Positions 43,751 through 53,583 of a stretch of 64,000 bases of DNA are shown here, piece after piece. The position numbers and the translations under genes are program-made. Positions within the stretch are counted from its first letter, which is position 1; each line of letters starts with the position of its first letter. The notes under the pieces were generated by a model. That model worked only from the letters and a program-made list of their open reading frames with translations. It did no database searches and was not told the DNA's origin. The DNA lies in the NCBI GenBank assembly GCA_903924465.1, contig CAIYBN010000144.1:310001-374000 (forward strand), given 5' to 3'. The DNA is from an uncultured Myxococcales bacterium (GTDB lineage: Bacteria > Myxococcota_A > UBA9042).

Positions 43751-46700
43751 CTACGTGGCCGCGTCGATCTCCCGCTGCGCCAGCTCACGCGGCCAGACGC
43801 GCCAGAACTGCTTTTTGACCTGATCCCAGTCCGTGAGGATTTGCGCGGCATAGCGGCTGTTGGTCTCCGCGACAAAACCCTCAATCAACCCGCGGACGTG
43901 TACCATGTGGTCTTCATCAGGTCGCAGCAGCAGGACCGTGTCGTGGTTGGTCCGTTCCGCCAATTTCTGGTTGGGATCCCAGACCCACGCGGTGCCACCG
44001 GTCATGCCCGCCGCAAAGTTGTCACCGACGTCGCCCAGGATGACCACGTCGCCGCCGGTCATGTACTCACAGCCGTTGGAGCCACAGCCTTCCACGACCG
44101 CGGTCGCGCCGGAATTGCGCACCGCGAATCGCTCGCCGGCCTGGCCCGCCGCATACAAGGTCCCCGAGGTCGCGCCATAGAGCGCCACGTTGCCGATGAT
44201 GGTGTTTTGTTCGCTTGGCCGTGACGACGCCGCGGGCGGACGGACAACGATGAAGCCGCCGGAGAGGCCCTTGCCAACGTAATCATTCGCATCGCCGAAC
44301 ACTTCCAGCTTCAGCCCCTGCACCGCCCACGCGCCCAGCGACTGACCCGCCGAACCGCGCAGCCGCACCGTGACATGGCCCGGCTTCAACCCGGTCATGC
44401 CAAATTTCCGCGTGATCATCGCCGACAGCCGCGTGCCCACCGCGCGGTGGGTGTTGCGCACCGCATACTGGAGCTGCATCTTCTCGCCGTCGTGCACCAG
44501 CGGCCCGGCATCGGCCAGCATCTGCCCGTCCAGGCCATCCGGAACCTCGTTGCGGCCCTCCAGCACGCAATGGCGCGGCAGCCCGCCGGCGTCCGCTTGC
44601 ACCAACAGTGGATTCAGGTCGAGGTCATCCAGATGCACCGCGCCGCGGCTGACCTGCTTCAGCAAGTCCGTGCGGCCGATCAGGTCGTCAAAATGGCGAA
44701 TGCCCAGCTTGGCCATGATCTCGCGCGTTTCCTCGGCGATGAAGCTGAAGAGATTCACGACCTTCTCGGCGTTGCCGGTGAACTTCGCGCGCAGTTTCTC
44801 GTCCTGCGTGCACACGCCCACCGGGCAGGTATTGCTGTGACACTGCCGCACCATCAGGCAGCCCATGGCAATGAGCGACGCGGTGCCGATGCCGAATTCC
44901 TCCGCGCCCAGCAGCGCCGCCACGACCACGTCGCGGCCGGTGCGAATGCCGCCGTCCGCGCGCAGGCGCATGCGGTGCCGCAGCCGATTGAGCGTAAGCA
45001 CCTGGTTCGCTTCCGACAGACCCAACTCCCACGGCAACCCAGCGTAATGCAAGGATGTTTGCGGCGATGCGCCGGTGCCGCCATTGTGGCCGGAGATGAG
45101 GATCACGTCCGCCTTGGCCTTCGCCACGCCCGCGGCCACCGTGCCGATACCGGATCGCGACACCAGCTTCACACACACCCGCGCGTCCGGATTCGCCTGC
45201 TTCAGGTCGTAAATCAGCTGCGCCAAATCCTCGATCGAGTAAATGTCGTGGTGCGGTGGCGGGGAAATCAGCGTCACACCTGGCGTCGCGTGGCGCAGCC
45301 GGCCGATCATTTCCGTGACCTTGAAGCCCGGCAGCTGCCCGCCTTCTCCCGGCTTGGCGCCCTGGGCAATCTTGATCTCGATTTCCTTGCAGTGCTGCAG
45401 GTACTGCATCGTCACGCCAAAGCGCCCTGATGCGACCTGCTTGATCGCCGAATTGGGATTGTCGCCGTTGGCATACGGCCGAAACCGCGCCGGATCCTCG
45501 CCGCCTTCGCCCGAATCCGAACGCGCACCGATGCGGTTCATCGCGATGTTCAGCGTCTCATGCGCCTCCGGACTCAGCGCGCCCAGCGACATGCCTGGCG
45601 TAATGAAGCGCTTGCGGATCGACGTCAGCGACTCGATCTCGTCGATCGGCACCGGCGGCTGGGTCGGATTGAAGTCCAGCAGGTCGCGCAGATTCACCGG
45701 CGGACGATTGCGCAGCGTCTGCGAGTACTTGCGAAACGCCGCCAAGCTGTCTGTCGCCACCGCGGTCTGCAGCAGGTGAATCGCATCGGCGTCCCAGGCG
45801 TGCCGCTCGCCACCTTCGCGGGCGCGGTAAAAGCCGCCGATCGGCAGCGCGCCGGTGTCAAACGCCTTCTTGTGTTCGCTCACGACCATGCCCGCGATAC
45901 CGGAAAGGCCGATGCCGGAGAGACGGCTGGGCATACCGGGCAGGTACTCGTCGACCAAGGTGCGCGAGAGGCCGAGGGCCTCAAAATTGCAGCCACCGCG
46001 GTAGGCAGAGATGACGGAAATGCCCATTTTGGAGATGATTTTCAGCAAACCATCGTCAATCGCCTTCTTGTACCGGCCAACGCAGGCTTCCAGCGTCAGC
46101 GGCGCGAACAGCCCACGGCTGTGGCGATCGGCGATGGCCTCCTGCGCCAGCCAGGCGTTGACGGTCGTCGCGCCGACGCCGATCAGCACGGCAAAATAGT
46201 GCGAGTCGAGACACTCGGCGCTGCGGACATTCAACGACGTGAACGTCCTCAGGTTCTGCCGCAGCAAGTGCACGTGCACCGCGCCGGTCGCCAAAATCAT
46301 CGGCACGGCGGCGCGATCCGCGCCCAGCTTCTCGTCGCTCAGGATGACGTGCTCGCGGCCGTTGCGCACCGACTGAGCCGCCTCCTCCCGCATGCGCGCC
46401 AGCGCGTCGCGCAGCGCCTGTTCGCCACCAGCAACCGGGAAGGTCGCGTCGATTTCCACGGCCGTCGCGCCCATGTACGCGCGCATCGCGGCGAATTCCG
46501 CGTTGGACAGGACCGGCGATTCCAGCTGCAAGAGCCGGCATTGCGACGGATCTTCCGCGAGAATATTGCCCAAGTTGCCCAGACGCGTGCGGATCGACAT
46601 GACGCGGCGTTCGCGCAGGCTGTCGAGCGGCGGATTGGTGACCTGGGCAAAGTTCTGGCGGAAAAAGTGGTGCAAGCCACGGTACTTGTCACTCAAGACC

Positions 46701-48295
46701 GCCAACGGCGTGTCGTCGCCCATCGAGCCGATGGCTTCCTTGGCGTCCTGCACGAGCGGCTGCAGGATCAACTCCAAATCCTCGTGGCTCCAGGCAAAAC
46801 ACGCTTCGCGCACCCGCAGTTCCGAGGTGCTCAGGTGCGTCGGCTCGCCAGTGCCGGGACGGATCAGTGCGTCGAGCGGCGTGATGTCGCGCACCCACTC
46901 GTGGTACGGATTGAGGCTTGCGAGGTGCGCCTTGAGCTCGGCATCGTGATAGAATTTCTTGGCTTCCAGATCGACCGCCAGCATCTGGCCCGGCCCCAGG
47001 CGGCCTTTTTCCAGGACGCGCTCCTCTTCCAGCCGCACCATGCCCGCTTCACTGCCAGCAAAGAGCAGGCCATCCTTGGTCAGCGTCCAACGCATCGGCC
47101 GCAGCCCGTTGCGGTCCATGCCGGCCACCACCCAACGACCGCCGTAGCCGCACACCGCCGCCGGGCCGTCCCAGGGCTCGATGACGGAGTTCGACCAGCC
47201 GTAAAATCCTTTCAGTTCTGGAGACATGGCGCTCTGCGACGACCACGCTTCCGGCATCAACATCGCCTTGCACGCCGGCAAGTGGCGGCCCGCGCGGGTC
47301 ATCACTTCAAAAACCGCATCCAGCGCCGCCGAATCCGACGAGCCCGCGGTCACAATCGGCTTGCAATCCTCGATATAGGCGCCAAACCGCGCATGTTCCA
47401 GCCGCGTCTCGTGCGCCATCATCCAGTTCAAATTGCCGCGCAGCGTGTTGATCTCGCCGTTGTGGGCGATGACGCGGAACGGCTGAGCGAGCTGCCACGT
47501 CGGAAACGTGTTGGTCGAGTAGCGCTGGTGAAAGATCGCGAAGTTGCTGACGAATCGCTCGTCGGCCAGATCCGGGTAAAACGCCGTGAGTTGCTCTGCG
47601 ACGAACATGCCCTTGTAGATGATCGATCGACAACTCAGCGAACAGATGTAGAAATCCCGGATATTCTCTTTGTGCGCCGCCTTCTCGATGCGGCGGCGCA
47701 TGATGTACAACTCAAGCTCAAACTCGGACGACGGCAGGCCTTTTTGGTTGCCGACGATCAATTGCTCGATTTCCGGCCGCGTGACGTTGGCCTTTTCGCC
47801 AATGACCTCGGTGTGCACCGGCACCTGGCGCCAGCCGTAAACGCGATAACCAAAGCCGATGATCTCGCGCTCCACGAGCACGCGACAGCGTTCCTGCGCC
47901 GCCAGATCCGTGCGCGGCAAAAAGATCATGCCCACGGCGATCTTGCCCGGACCGGGCTCAAAACCGCTCGCGACGACGTGATCGCGGAAAAACGGCTGGG
48001 GAATCTGCACATGGATACCCGCGCCATCACCGGTCTTGCCGTCCGCATCCACCGCCCCGCGGTGCCACACGCACTTGAGCGCTTCAATCGCCGCCGTCAC
48101 CACTTCCCGCTTCGGCGTCCCGTCCAACGACACAACCACGCCCACGCCGCAGGAGCCGTGTTCGCTGGCCGGGTCATACAGACCCTTCTCGTCCAGCAGT
48201 TTGGCGTTTTCGCGCCAGCGTTGGATGTCCTGTTCTGCCTGCAACTGCTCGGATTCCATGGATTCTGCTCGCATGTCGTGAAGGATTTTGCCCAC
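43751..48295 (-). CDS. gltB: Glutamate synthase large subunit
   Basis: The 1514-residue subunit has a class-II glutaminase domain whose catalytic Cys lies in HGSCGVG at about residue 49, so a 48-residue propeptide is expected to be removed. The central FMN/synthase domain has the [3Fe-4S] ligand pattern CHSNTCPVGVC, and the C-terminal part is the GXGXG beta-helix. It makes glutamate from glutamine and 2-oxoglutarate together with GltD. I kept the GTG at 48295, six bases after gltD; ATGs at 48274 or 48259 are possible. It is the second gene of a gltD-gltB unit. Confidence 0.95.
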   Translation of the reverse strand: MGKILHDMRAESMESEQLQAEQDIQRWRENAKLLDEKGLYDPASEHGSCGVGVVVSLDGTPKREVVTAAIEALKCVWHRGAVDADGKTGDGAGIHVQIPQPFFRDHVVASGFEPGPGKIAVGMIFLPRTDLAAQERCRVLVEREIIGFGYRVYGWRQVPVHTEVIGEKANVTRPEIEQLIVGNQKGLPSSEFELELYIMRRRIEKAAHKENIRDFYICSLSCRSIIYKGMFVAEQLTAFYPDLADERFVSNFAIFHQRYSTNTFPTWQLAQPFRVIAHNGEINTLRGNLNWMMAHETRLEHARFGAYIEDCKPIVTAGSSDSAALDAVFEVMTRAGRHLPACKAMLMPEAWSSQSAMSPELKGFYGWSNSVIEPWDGPAAVCGYGGRWVVAGMDRNGLRPMRWTLTKDGLLFAGSEAGMVRLEEERVLEKGRLGPGQMLAVDLEAKKFYHDAELKAHLASLNPYHEWVRDITPLDALIRPGTGEPTHLSTSELRVREACFAWSHEDLELILQPLVQDAKEAIGSMGDDTPLAVLSDKYRGLHHFFRQNFAQVTNPPLDSLRERRVMSIRTRLGNLGNILAEDPSQCRLLQLESPVLSNAEFAAMRAYMGATAVEIDATFPVAGGEQALRDALARMREEAAQSVRNGREHVILSDEKLGADRAAVPMILATGAVHVHLLRQNLRTFTSLNVRSAECLDSHYFAVLIGVGATTVNAWLAQEAIADRHSRGLFAPLTLEACVGRYKKAIDDGLLKIISKMGISVISAYRGGCNFEALGLSRTLVDEYLPGMPSRLSGIGLSGIAGMVVSEHKKAFDTGALPIGGFYRAREGGERHAWDADAIHLLQTAVATDSLAAFRKYSQTLRNRPPVNLRDLLDFNPTQPPVPIDEIESLTSIRKRFITPGMSLGALSPEAHETLNIAMNRIGARSDSGEGGEDPARFRPYANGDNPNSAIKQVASGRFGVTMQYLQHCKEIEIKIAQGAKPGEGGQLPGFKVTEMIGRLRHATPGVTLISPPPHHDIYSIEDLAQLIYDLKQANPDARVCVKLVSRSGIGTVAAGVAKAKADVILISGHNGGTGASPQTSLHYAGLPWELGLSEANQVLTLNRLRHRMRLRADGGIRTGRDVVVAALLGAEEFGIGTASLIAMGCLMVRQCHSNTCPVGVCTQDEKLRAKFTGNAEKVVNLFSFIAEETREIMAKLGIRHFDDLIGRTDLLKQVSRGAVHLDDLDLNPLLVQADAGGLPRHCVLEGRNEVPDGLDGQMLADAGPLVHDGEKMQLQYAVRNTHRAVGTRLSAMITRKFGMTGLKPGHVTVRLRGSAGQSLGAWAVQGLKLEVFGDANDYVGKGLSGGFIVVRPPAASSRPSEQNTIIGNVALYGATSGTLYAAGQAGERFAVRNSGATAVVEGCGSNGCEYMTGGDVVILGDVGDNFAAGMTGGTAWVWDPNQKLAERTNHDTVLLLRPDEDHMVHVRGLIEGFVAETNSRYAAQILTDWDQVKKQFWRVWPRELAQREIDAAT

Positions 48296-48300
48296 GCTGT

Positions 48301-49737
48301 CTACAGCGCGGCGAGCGGCACAATGGCCGCGTGAGTCTGCAAATACGCGTCGATTTGCCCGGCTGCCTGGCGACCGTCGGCGATGGCCCAGACCACAAGC
48401 GACGCTCCGCGGACAATGTCGCCCGCGGCAAATACGCCCGGCAAGCTGGTCTGCAAGGTCTGCACTTCCAGCGTGCCATGGCGGGTGACCCGCAGCGCAG
48501 GCTCGCCAAACAGCTGCGGCAAGTCTTCCGCTTCAAATCCCAGGGCGTTGACCACCAGATCGGCGGGGACGGTGAAAGCTGAGTTGGCGACGTCCACAGG
48601 CACCTGGCGGCCCGTGACATCCGGCGTGCCCAAGCGCATGCGGCGGGCGCGCACACCCGCGACGCGATCCACGCCGTCGAATCCCAGCGGCGCGGCCAGC
48701 CATTCAAACTGCACGCCCTCTTCTTCGGCATACTGCACTTCGCGCGCGGAGCCAGGCATGTTCTGGCGATCCCGACGGTACAGGCACGTGACCTTCGCCG
48801 CGCCTTGCCGCACCGCCGTACGCACGCAGTCCATCGCCGTGTCGCCGCCACCAATCACGACCACGTGGCTGTCACGCGCGTTCAGCGTGCCATCCGCAAA
48901 GTTCGCGACGTGGTCGCCCAAGTCCACCCGATTCGCCGTCGTCAGGTAGTCCAGCGCCGGCACAACGCCCGGCAGGCCGACGCCCGGCACGTGCAACGCC
49001 CGACCCTTGTAGACGCCCGTGGCGATCAGGATCGCGTCGTGCTTCTTGCGCAAATCCGTCAACGTCGCGTCGCGACCGACGGCAAAATTCAGGTGAAACG
49101 TCACGCCAGCCTGCTGCAACAAGTCCGCACGCCGCGCCACCACGTGCTTTTCCAGCTTGAACGATGGAATGCCATAGACCAGCAACCCGCCGATGCGATC
49201 GTGACGGTCGTAGACGGTCACCTGCCAGCCCAGCTTGCGCAGTTCCTCCGCGGCGGTCAGTCCCGCCGGACCGGCGCCGATGATACCCACCGACTTCGCG
49301 CGTTCCTGGCGCGGCTTGACGACCTTGACCCAGCCTTGCTCGAACGCCGTCTCCGTCAGGAACCGCTCGACCGCGCCGATTGTCACGCCGCCGTGCGCTG
49401 ACACTTCCAGCACGCACGCGCCCTCGCACAGGCGATCCTGTGGACAGATTCGGCCACAGATCTCCGGAAAGTTGTTGGTCTGGCTGGACAGCTGCCAAGC
49501 CTCTTCCAGCCGGCCCTCGGCGGCCAGCGCGAGCCAGTCGGGAATGTCGTTGTGCAACGGGCAGCCGGTCTGGCAGAACGGCACGCCACACTGCGAGCAC
49601 CGCGAGGATTGACGCGCCGCGTTGGAAACGGGCAATTCGGCTTGAATCTCGTGGAAGTCCTGCCGGCGTTCACCCGCGGGCCGCTTGTCGGCGTTCTCTC
49701 GCGACAAGCTCACGAATTTCAACATCTTTTCAGCCAT
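48301..49737 (-). CDS. gltD: Glutamate synthase small subunit
   Basis: The 478-residue subunit has the N-terminal Cys clusters CSQCGVPFCQTGCPL and CGRICPQDRLCEGAC for iron-sulfur centres. It also has two dinucleotide folds, with GIIGAGPAGLTAAEEL and VVIGGGDTAMDCVRT. It passes electrons from NADPH to GltB. It precedes gltB by five bases, the reverse of the order in enteric bacteria. An inverted repeat lies about 110 bases upstream. Confidence 0.95.
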   Translation of the reverse strand: MAEKMLKFVSLSRENADKRPAGERRQDFHEIQAELPVSNAARQSSRCSQCGVPFCQTGCPLHNDIPDWLALAAEGRLEEAWQLSSQTNNFPEICGRICPQDRLCEGACVLEVSAHGGVTIGAVERFLTETAFEQGWVKVVKPRQERAKSVGIIGAGPAGLTAAEELRKLGWQVTVYDRHDRIGGLLVYGIPSFKLEKHVVARRADLLQQAGVTFHLNFAVGRDATLTDLRKKHDAILIATGVYKGRALHVPGVGLPGVVPALDYLTTANRVDLGDHVANFADGTLNARDSHVVVIGGGDTAMDCVRTAVRQGAAKVTCLYRRDRQNMPGSAREVQYAEEEGVQFEWLAAPLGFDGVDRVAGVRARRMRLGTPDVTGRQVPVDVANSAFTVPADLVVNALGFEAEDLPQLFGEPALRVTRHGTLEVQTLQTSLPGVFAAGDIVRGASLVVWAIADGRQAAGQIDAYLQTHAAIVPLAAL

Positions 49738-49848
49738 CTCAACCCATCATCGCCAGTGCGGCGGTCCTACCGGCGTGGCGCTCGGCTTCGCCGTTGTACG
49801 ATTGCCCGGCGGTTACGTCCAGCGATAACGCGGCGCGTTGCGGAGATT

Positions 49849-49867
49849 GTTGACGCGCCGTGTCAAC
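49849..49867. promoter_or_regulatory. Inverted repeat upstream of gltD
   Basis: GTTGAC-N7-GTCAAC is a perfect 6-bp inverted repeat in the gap between the ankyrin-RCC1 gene and gltD, about 112 bases before the gltD start. It also contains a TTGACA-like box on the minus strand. It could be an operator for the gltDB genes, but no partner box or regulator is visible. Confidence 0.3.
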
Positions 49868-49944
49868 GGCCAGTTACCAACATGAAATCGCTGATGATTT
49901 TCGCGACACACCATTGTCACGCGATGCGATGCGGGGGCCCCGTG

Positions 49945-51762
49945 TCACCGCCACAAGATCGGCCTGCTCAACCACTGTTTGCCGTACAGACCCCAGTGCA
50001 GAAATTGCCCGGAATCGTTGAGCAACCATGCGCTTTGCGGATCCACGGCGACAGCGCGCATGGTGCCGGTCTGGACCATGCGCGGCACGGCCGTCACGTC
50101 GGCCTCGGCTTGGCTGCCGGCCACACCACCCCAGCACATGGCGCCGGGTCGCGCGCCTTCCACCAAGCCGCAGGTCTGACTGCCGCTGGCGACCAGATGT
50201 GTCACATTGGACAACCCGACAACAGCGACCGGCAATGGCGAGCGATCGCTGCCGTCCTGCACCCGGCCTTCGAACACGCTGGCGCCGTTGCCGAGTTGTC
50301 CCAGATCGTTGCTGCCCCAGCACAGCACACGCCCGGTTTGGAGACGCGCGCAAAGGTGGTTGCTGCCCGCGACCAGTGCCATCACCGGTCCCGGCAGCTT
50401 GACCTCGACTGGCGTCGGACTGTCGTGAAGCTGGCCATGGCCCAATTGACCAAACGCGCCGTGGCCCCAGCAACGCACGCGTCCGGGTTTATCCAGCACG
50501 CAGGCTGAGTTATCCGTCGTCGCCACCGCGACCGCACCGGAGACACCGGCAATGGTCACAGGCTGACCGGGCTTGCCCGGCGCCGCGCCGAGCCAGATGC
50601 CGGCGTCCGAACGGCCCCAGCAGCGCACCGAACCGTCGCGTTGGACGACGCAGGAAAAGCCGAGGCCGCTGCCCACGCTGGTGGCGTCGCGCAGGCCGGG
50701 AACCGTCATCGGCCGCTCGATGGTGGCACTGCTGCTGCCCACGCCCAAGCCGCCTTCGGCATTGTCGCCCCAACAGCGCACCGCGTTCGCGCCGCTCGTG
50801 CCGCGACTCAGCACGCACGCGCGGTCGTGGGCGATCGCCAGCTGCTCCACATAGCCCAGCCGCAGCACCGGTGTTGGCTTGCCCTGATGGCCCAGATCGC
50901 CCCAGCACGACACGTTGCCGTTGTCCATGCGCACGCAGCCCAGTCCACCGCCCGCGAACAGCGCGTCCATCGTCGGCAGTTTCGTCGCCTCTGGCTTGCC
51001 CGCCTTGAGCAGCTCCAGGAGCTCGCCGCGGCCGAGCGCACGCGCCAGACTCACCGGGGTCTCTCCCAGGCCGGTCGCCACATCGGTCTTCGCGCCGCGC
51101 GCCAGCAGCGCCGTCAGCAGGTTGTGGGGCGCCGCGCCCGCGCCGACCGGTCCAAACGCGTCCGCTTCCACCGCCAGGTGCAGCGCCGTCCAGCCGAGTG
51201 AATCCGCGGCGTTGACCTGCGTATGTTTGTCGGCCAGCAGCACATCCAGAGCCGCCTGCGCCCGCTGGCTGATCGCCTCGTGAATCGGCCGCCAGTTGTC
51301 CGGCTTGGCCGCCGCGTTCGGATTCGCGCCGTTTTGCAGCAACAACGCGACCACTTGCGGCGATCGCGACTGACAAGCCGCGTGGAGCGCCGTCCAACCC
51401 GCAGCATCCGCCGCCGTCGCGGGCGCGCCATGCGCGAGCAGCATCTCCACAAACGGCATGGCACCGCGCTGGGCGGCCAGTATCAGCAGGCGCGGATCCT
51501 GAGCACGACCGCCAACGTTGAGGAAAATCTCAAAAATCTCCAGCTTGTCCGCTTCAATCGCCGCCAGCAAGGGCGTGACGTGGTTCTCATTTTCGGCATT
51601 CACAATCGCCGCCGCACGCGGGGTCCGCAGTTCCTGACGCAGCAGGTCGATTTGGCCCTGACGGACGAGATCAATCGTCTGATCCGCCTCAACGGTACTG
51701 ACGGGCTGGGCCAACGCCACCAGCGGCCACAGCAGCAGAAGCGGGATCAGTTGCCAGCGCAT
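49945..51762 (-). CDS. Secreted ankyrin-repeat / RCC1-propeller protein
   Basis: A Sec signal peptide (RWQLIPLLLLWPLVALA, cleavage near residue 19) precedes about six ankyrin repeats (about residues 25-265, with GWTALHAACQSRSPQVVALLL and GWTALHLAVEADAFG). An RCC1/BLIP-II-like beta-propeller follows (about 270-600), with repeated VRCWGDNAEGGLGVG, VRCWGHGAFGQLGHG and VLCWGSNDLGQLGNG blocks and paired cysteines. Both halves are protein-binding scaffolds. The product should act in the periplasm or outside the cell, and its partner is unknown. It is 12 bases downstream of pyk, probably by chance. Confidence 0.82.
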   Translation of the reverse strand: MRWQLIPLLLLWPLVALAQPVSTVEADQTIDLVRQGQIDLLRQELRTPRAAAIVNAENENHVTPLLAAIEADKLEIFEIFLNVGGRAQDPRLLILAAQRGAMPFVEMLLAHGAPATAADAAGWTALHAACQSRSPQVVALLLQNGANPNAAAKPDNWRPIHEAISQRAQAALDVLLADKHTQVNAADSLGWTALHLAVEADAFGPVGAGAAPHNLLTALLARGAKTDVATGLGETPVSLARALGRGELLELLKAGKPEATKLPTMDALFAGGGLGCVRMDNGNVSCWGDLGHQGKPTPVLRLGYVEQLAIAHDRACVLSRGTSGANAVRCWGDNAEGGLGVGSSSATIERPMTVPGLRDATSVGSGLGFSCVVQRDGSVRCWGRSDAGIWLGAAPGKPGQPVTIAGVSGAVAVATTDNSACVLDKPGRVRCWGHGAFGQLGHGQLHDSPTPVEVKLPGPVMALVAGSNHLCARLQTGRVLCWGSNDLGQLGNGASVFEGRVQDGSDRSPLPVAVVGLSNVTHLVASGSQTCGLVEGARPGAMCWGGVAGSQAEADVTAVPRMVQTGTMRAVAVDPQSAWLLNDSGQFLHWGLYGKQWLSRPILWR

Positions 51763-51774
51763 GGAACCTCCCGT

Positions 51775-53415
51775 TCAGCTCACGCTTGGAAATTCGATCG
51801 TGGTCGACCACGGCACGTCGCCAGATTCCAGCGCGCTGCCCGCCGCGAGCGTGTGGTCCTCGATCAACACCTGCAGCGCGTTCGTGCCGCCCTTGGGCCA
51901 ATCGATGCCCGCCGTCACGACGATCGCGTCACCGCGGGTCATGCCGTACTGGCGATAGAGGATTTCCCGCGCGGCGTGGACCATGTGGTGCAATTTCTCG
52001 CGGTCCGCGTCAAAGCCGCTCATCACGACCGGATGAACGCCGAAGTACAAGAGCAGCGCACGCGCCGCGCGGTTGCTGGAGCAGAACGCCAGGAGCGGCA
52101 CGCTTGGACGGTGGCGGCTCAGCCGTTCCGGCGTGCGACCGGTGCGGGTGAAGCAGACGATCGCCTTGGCCGGCAAGTGCTCGGCAAATTGCACCGCCGT
52201 CGCCGAAAAGGCCTCGTTGATGCGGTGCAAGTGCGTGGCGGTCTCGTTGTCAAAGGTCGACAGCGGACTCTTCGGCGTGCGTTTGTGGATGTCGTGCATC
52301 CAAGCTTCCGCCTTGCGGGTGATGCGATCCATGGTGGCCACCACCAGATACGGCCGCAGGCCCACGCTCGTCTCGCCGGACAGCATCACCGCGTCGCCGC
52401 CGTCCACAATCGCGTTGAACACGTCCGTCGATTCCGCGCGGGTCGGGCTCGGATTGGTGATCATCGACTCCAGCATTTGCGTCGCCACAATCACCGGCTT
52501 GCCGTGCCGACGCGCCGCCACCACCAGCTGCTTTTGCACCAGCGGCACTTCTTCCACGCCCAGCTGCAGGCCGAGATCACCGCGCGCCACCATGATGCCG
52601 TCGCTGGCTTGCAGGATGCCGTCGATGTGCTCAATCGCCGACAGGGTCTCAATCTTGGCGATCAGCCGAACGTCGCGCTCGCTCGCCTTGGCATGGGTCT
52701 GGATGAACGCGCGCACCTGGTCCACGTCCGCGCGGGTACGCACGAACGAGAGCGCGAGGAAGTCGATGCCTTGCTCGAGACAGAACTTCAAGTCGTTCTG
52801 ATCCTTCTCCGGAAATGGGTCCAGATCCAAATCGATCTCGCGGATCGTGATGCCCTTGCGTGAGCCCAGATGACCCGGCGCCACGACCACGCAGCGCACG
52901 TAATCCGCTTCCAGCGAAACCGCTTCCACGACGATGTCGCCATCGCCAAACAGCACGCTCGGACGCAGTTGCGGCTTCTGGGCGATCAGCTTGCGCAGCG
53001 ACGTCATCACGCCCTGGCCCAGCGGCTGGGGCAGCGGAATGTGCGGCGGCAGGTTGCCATCGGCATCGGGCGCGTCAGGCACCGTCACACCGTCGGGCAC
53101 GAGCAACACCGTGTGGCCAGCAATCAACTCCAGGCCCTCGTCGGACAGCTTGCCGATCCGCGATTTCGGACCTTGCAGGTCCGCCATCACCGCAACCAGC
53201 GGCGGCGACAAGCTCGGTACCGGCCGATTCGCCCAGTCCAGGATCGCCTTTTCCTTGGCGTAGTCGGCGTCACAATGGCTCATGTTGATGCGCAGGACGT
53301 CGACACCCGACTCGGTGAGCTTCTCCAGGAACTGCGCGTAGTTCGCCTCTGGACACTTGCCGATCGTCGCCACGATGCGCGTCTGCCGTGGGTGCCTGCC
53401 TTCGTGTCGCTTCAT
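51775..53415 (-). CDS. pyk: Pyruvate kinase
   Basis: The ATG at 53415 is chosen over the upstream frame. The 546-residue enzyme is somewhat longer than usual. Signature features are TRIVATIG and RINMSH near the start, VAVMADLQGPKSRIG, LIAKIETLSAIEHIDGI with the catalytic Lys, MVARGDLGLQLG, and VATQMLESMI with PTRAESTDV. It makes ATP and pyruvate from phosphoenolpyruvate and ADP in glycolysis. The B domain (about residues 90-180) holds extra sequence compared with E. coli enzymes. The C-terminal effector region is present. Confidence 0.92.
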   Translation of the reverse strand: MKRHEGRHPRQTRIVATIGKCPEANYAQFLEKLTESGVDVLRINMSHCDADYAKEKAILDWANRPVPSLSPPLVAVMADLQGPKSRIGKLSDEGLELIAGHTVLLVPDGVTVPDAPDADGNLPPHIPLPQPLGQGVMTSLRKLIAQKPQLRPSVLFGDGDIVVEAVSLEADYVRCVVVAPGHLGSRKGITIREIDLDLDPFPEKDQNDLKFCLEQGIDFLALSFVRTRADVDQVRAFIQTHAKASERDVRLIAKIETLSAIEHIDGILQASDGIMVARGDLGLQLGVEEVPLVQKQLVVAARRHGKPVIVATQMLESMITNPSPTRAESTDVFNAIVDGGDAVMLSGETSVGLRPYLVVATMDRITRKAEAWMHDIHKRTPKSPLSTFDNETATHLHRINEAFSATAVQFAEHLPAKAIVCFTRTGRTPERLSRHRPSVPLLAFCSSNRAARALLLYFGVHPVVMSGFDADREKLHHMVHAAREILYRQYGMTRGDAIVVTAGIDWPKGGTNALQVLIEDHTLAAGSALESGDVPWSTTIEFPSVS

Positions 53416-53583
53416 CGCCCGTCCTCGTTCCGCGCCGCCCGGCGCCGCTGCCATGCGCGGGATGCTATGCCAATTGACCGATCTGGCCAACCACGTCCGG
53501 TCCGCCCGACGCAGCAGTTTCTGGCGTTTTTACCTTGGCGGCACCACCGTGTCAGACATCTATCGGCCCCGCTCGGAGGTTTC

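Noticed and set aside
45560-48334. 924-codon plus-strand frame opposite gltB
   Set aside because: It is a pure shadow of a well-conserved housekeeping gene.
49945-51762. RCC1 domain as evidence of eukaryotic DNA or a nuclear exchange factor
   Set aside because: RCC1-like propellers occur in many bacteria, and this one has a bacterial signal peptide and disulfide cysteines.
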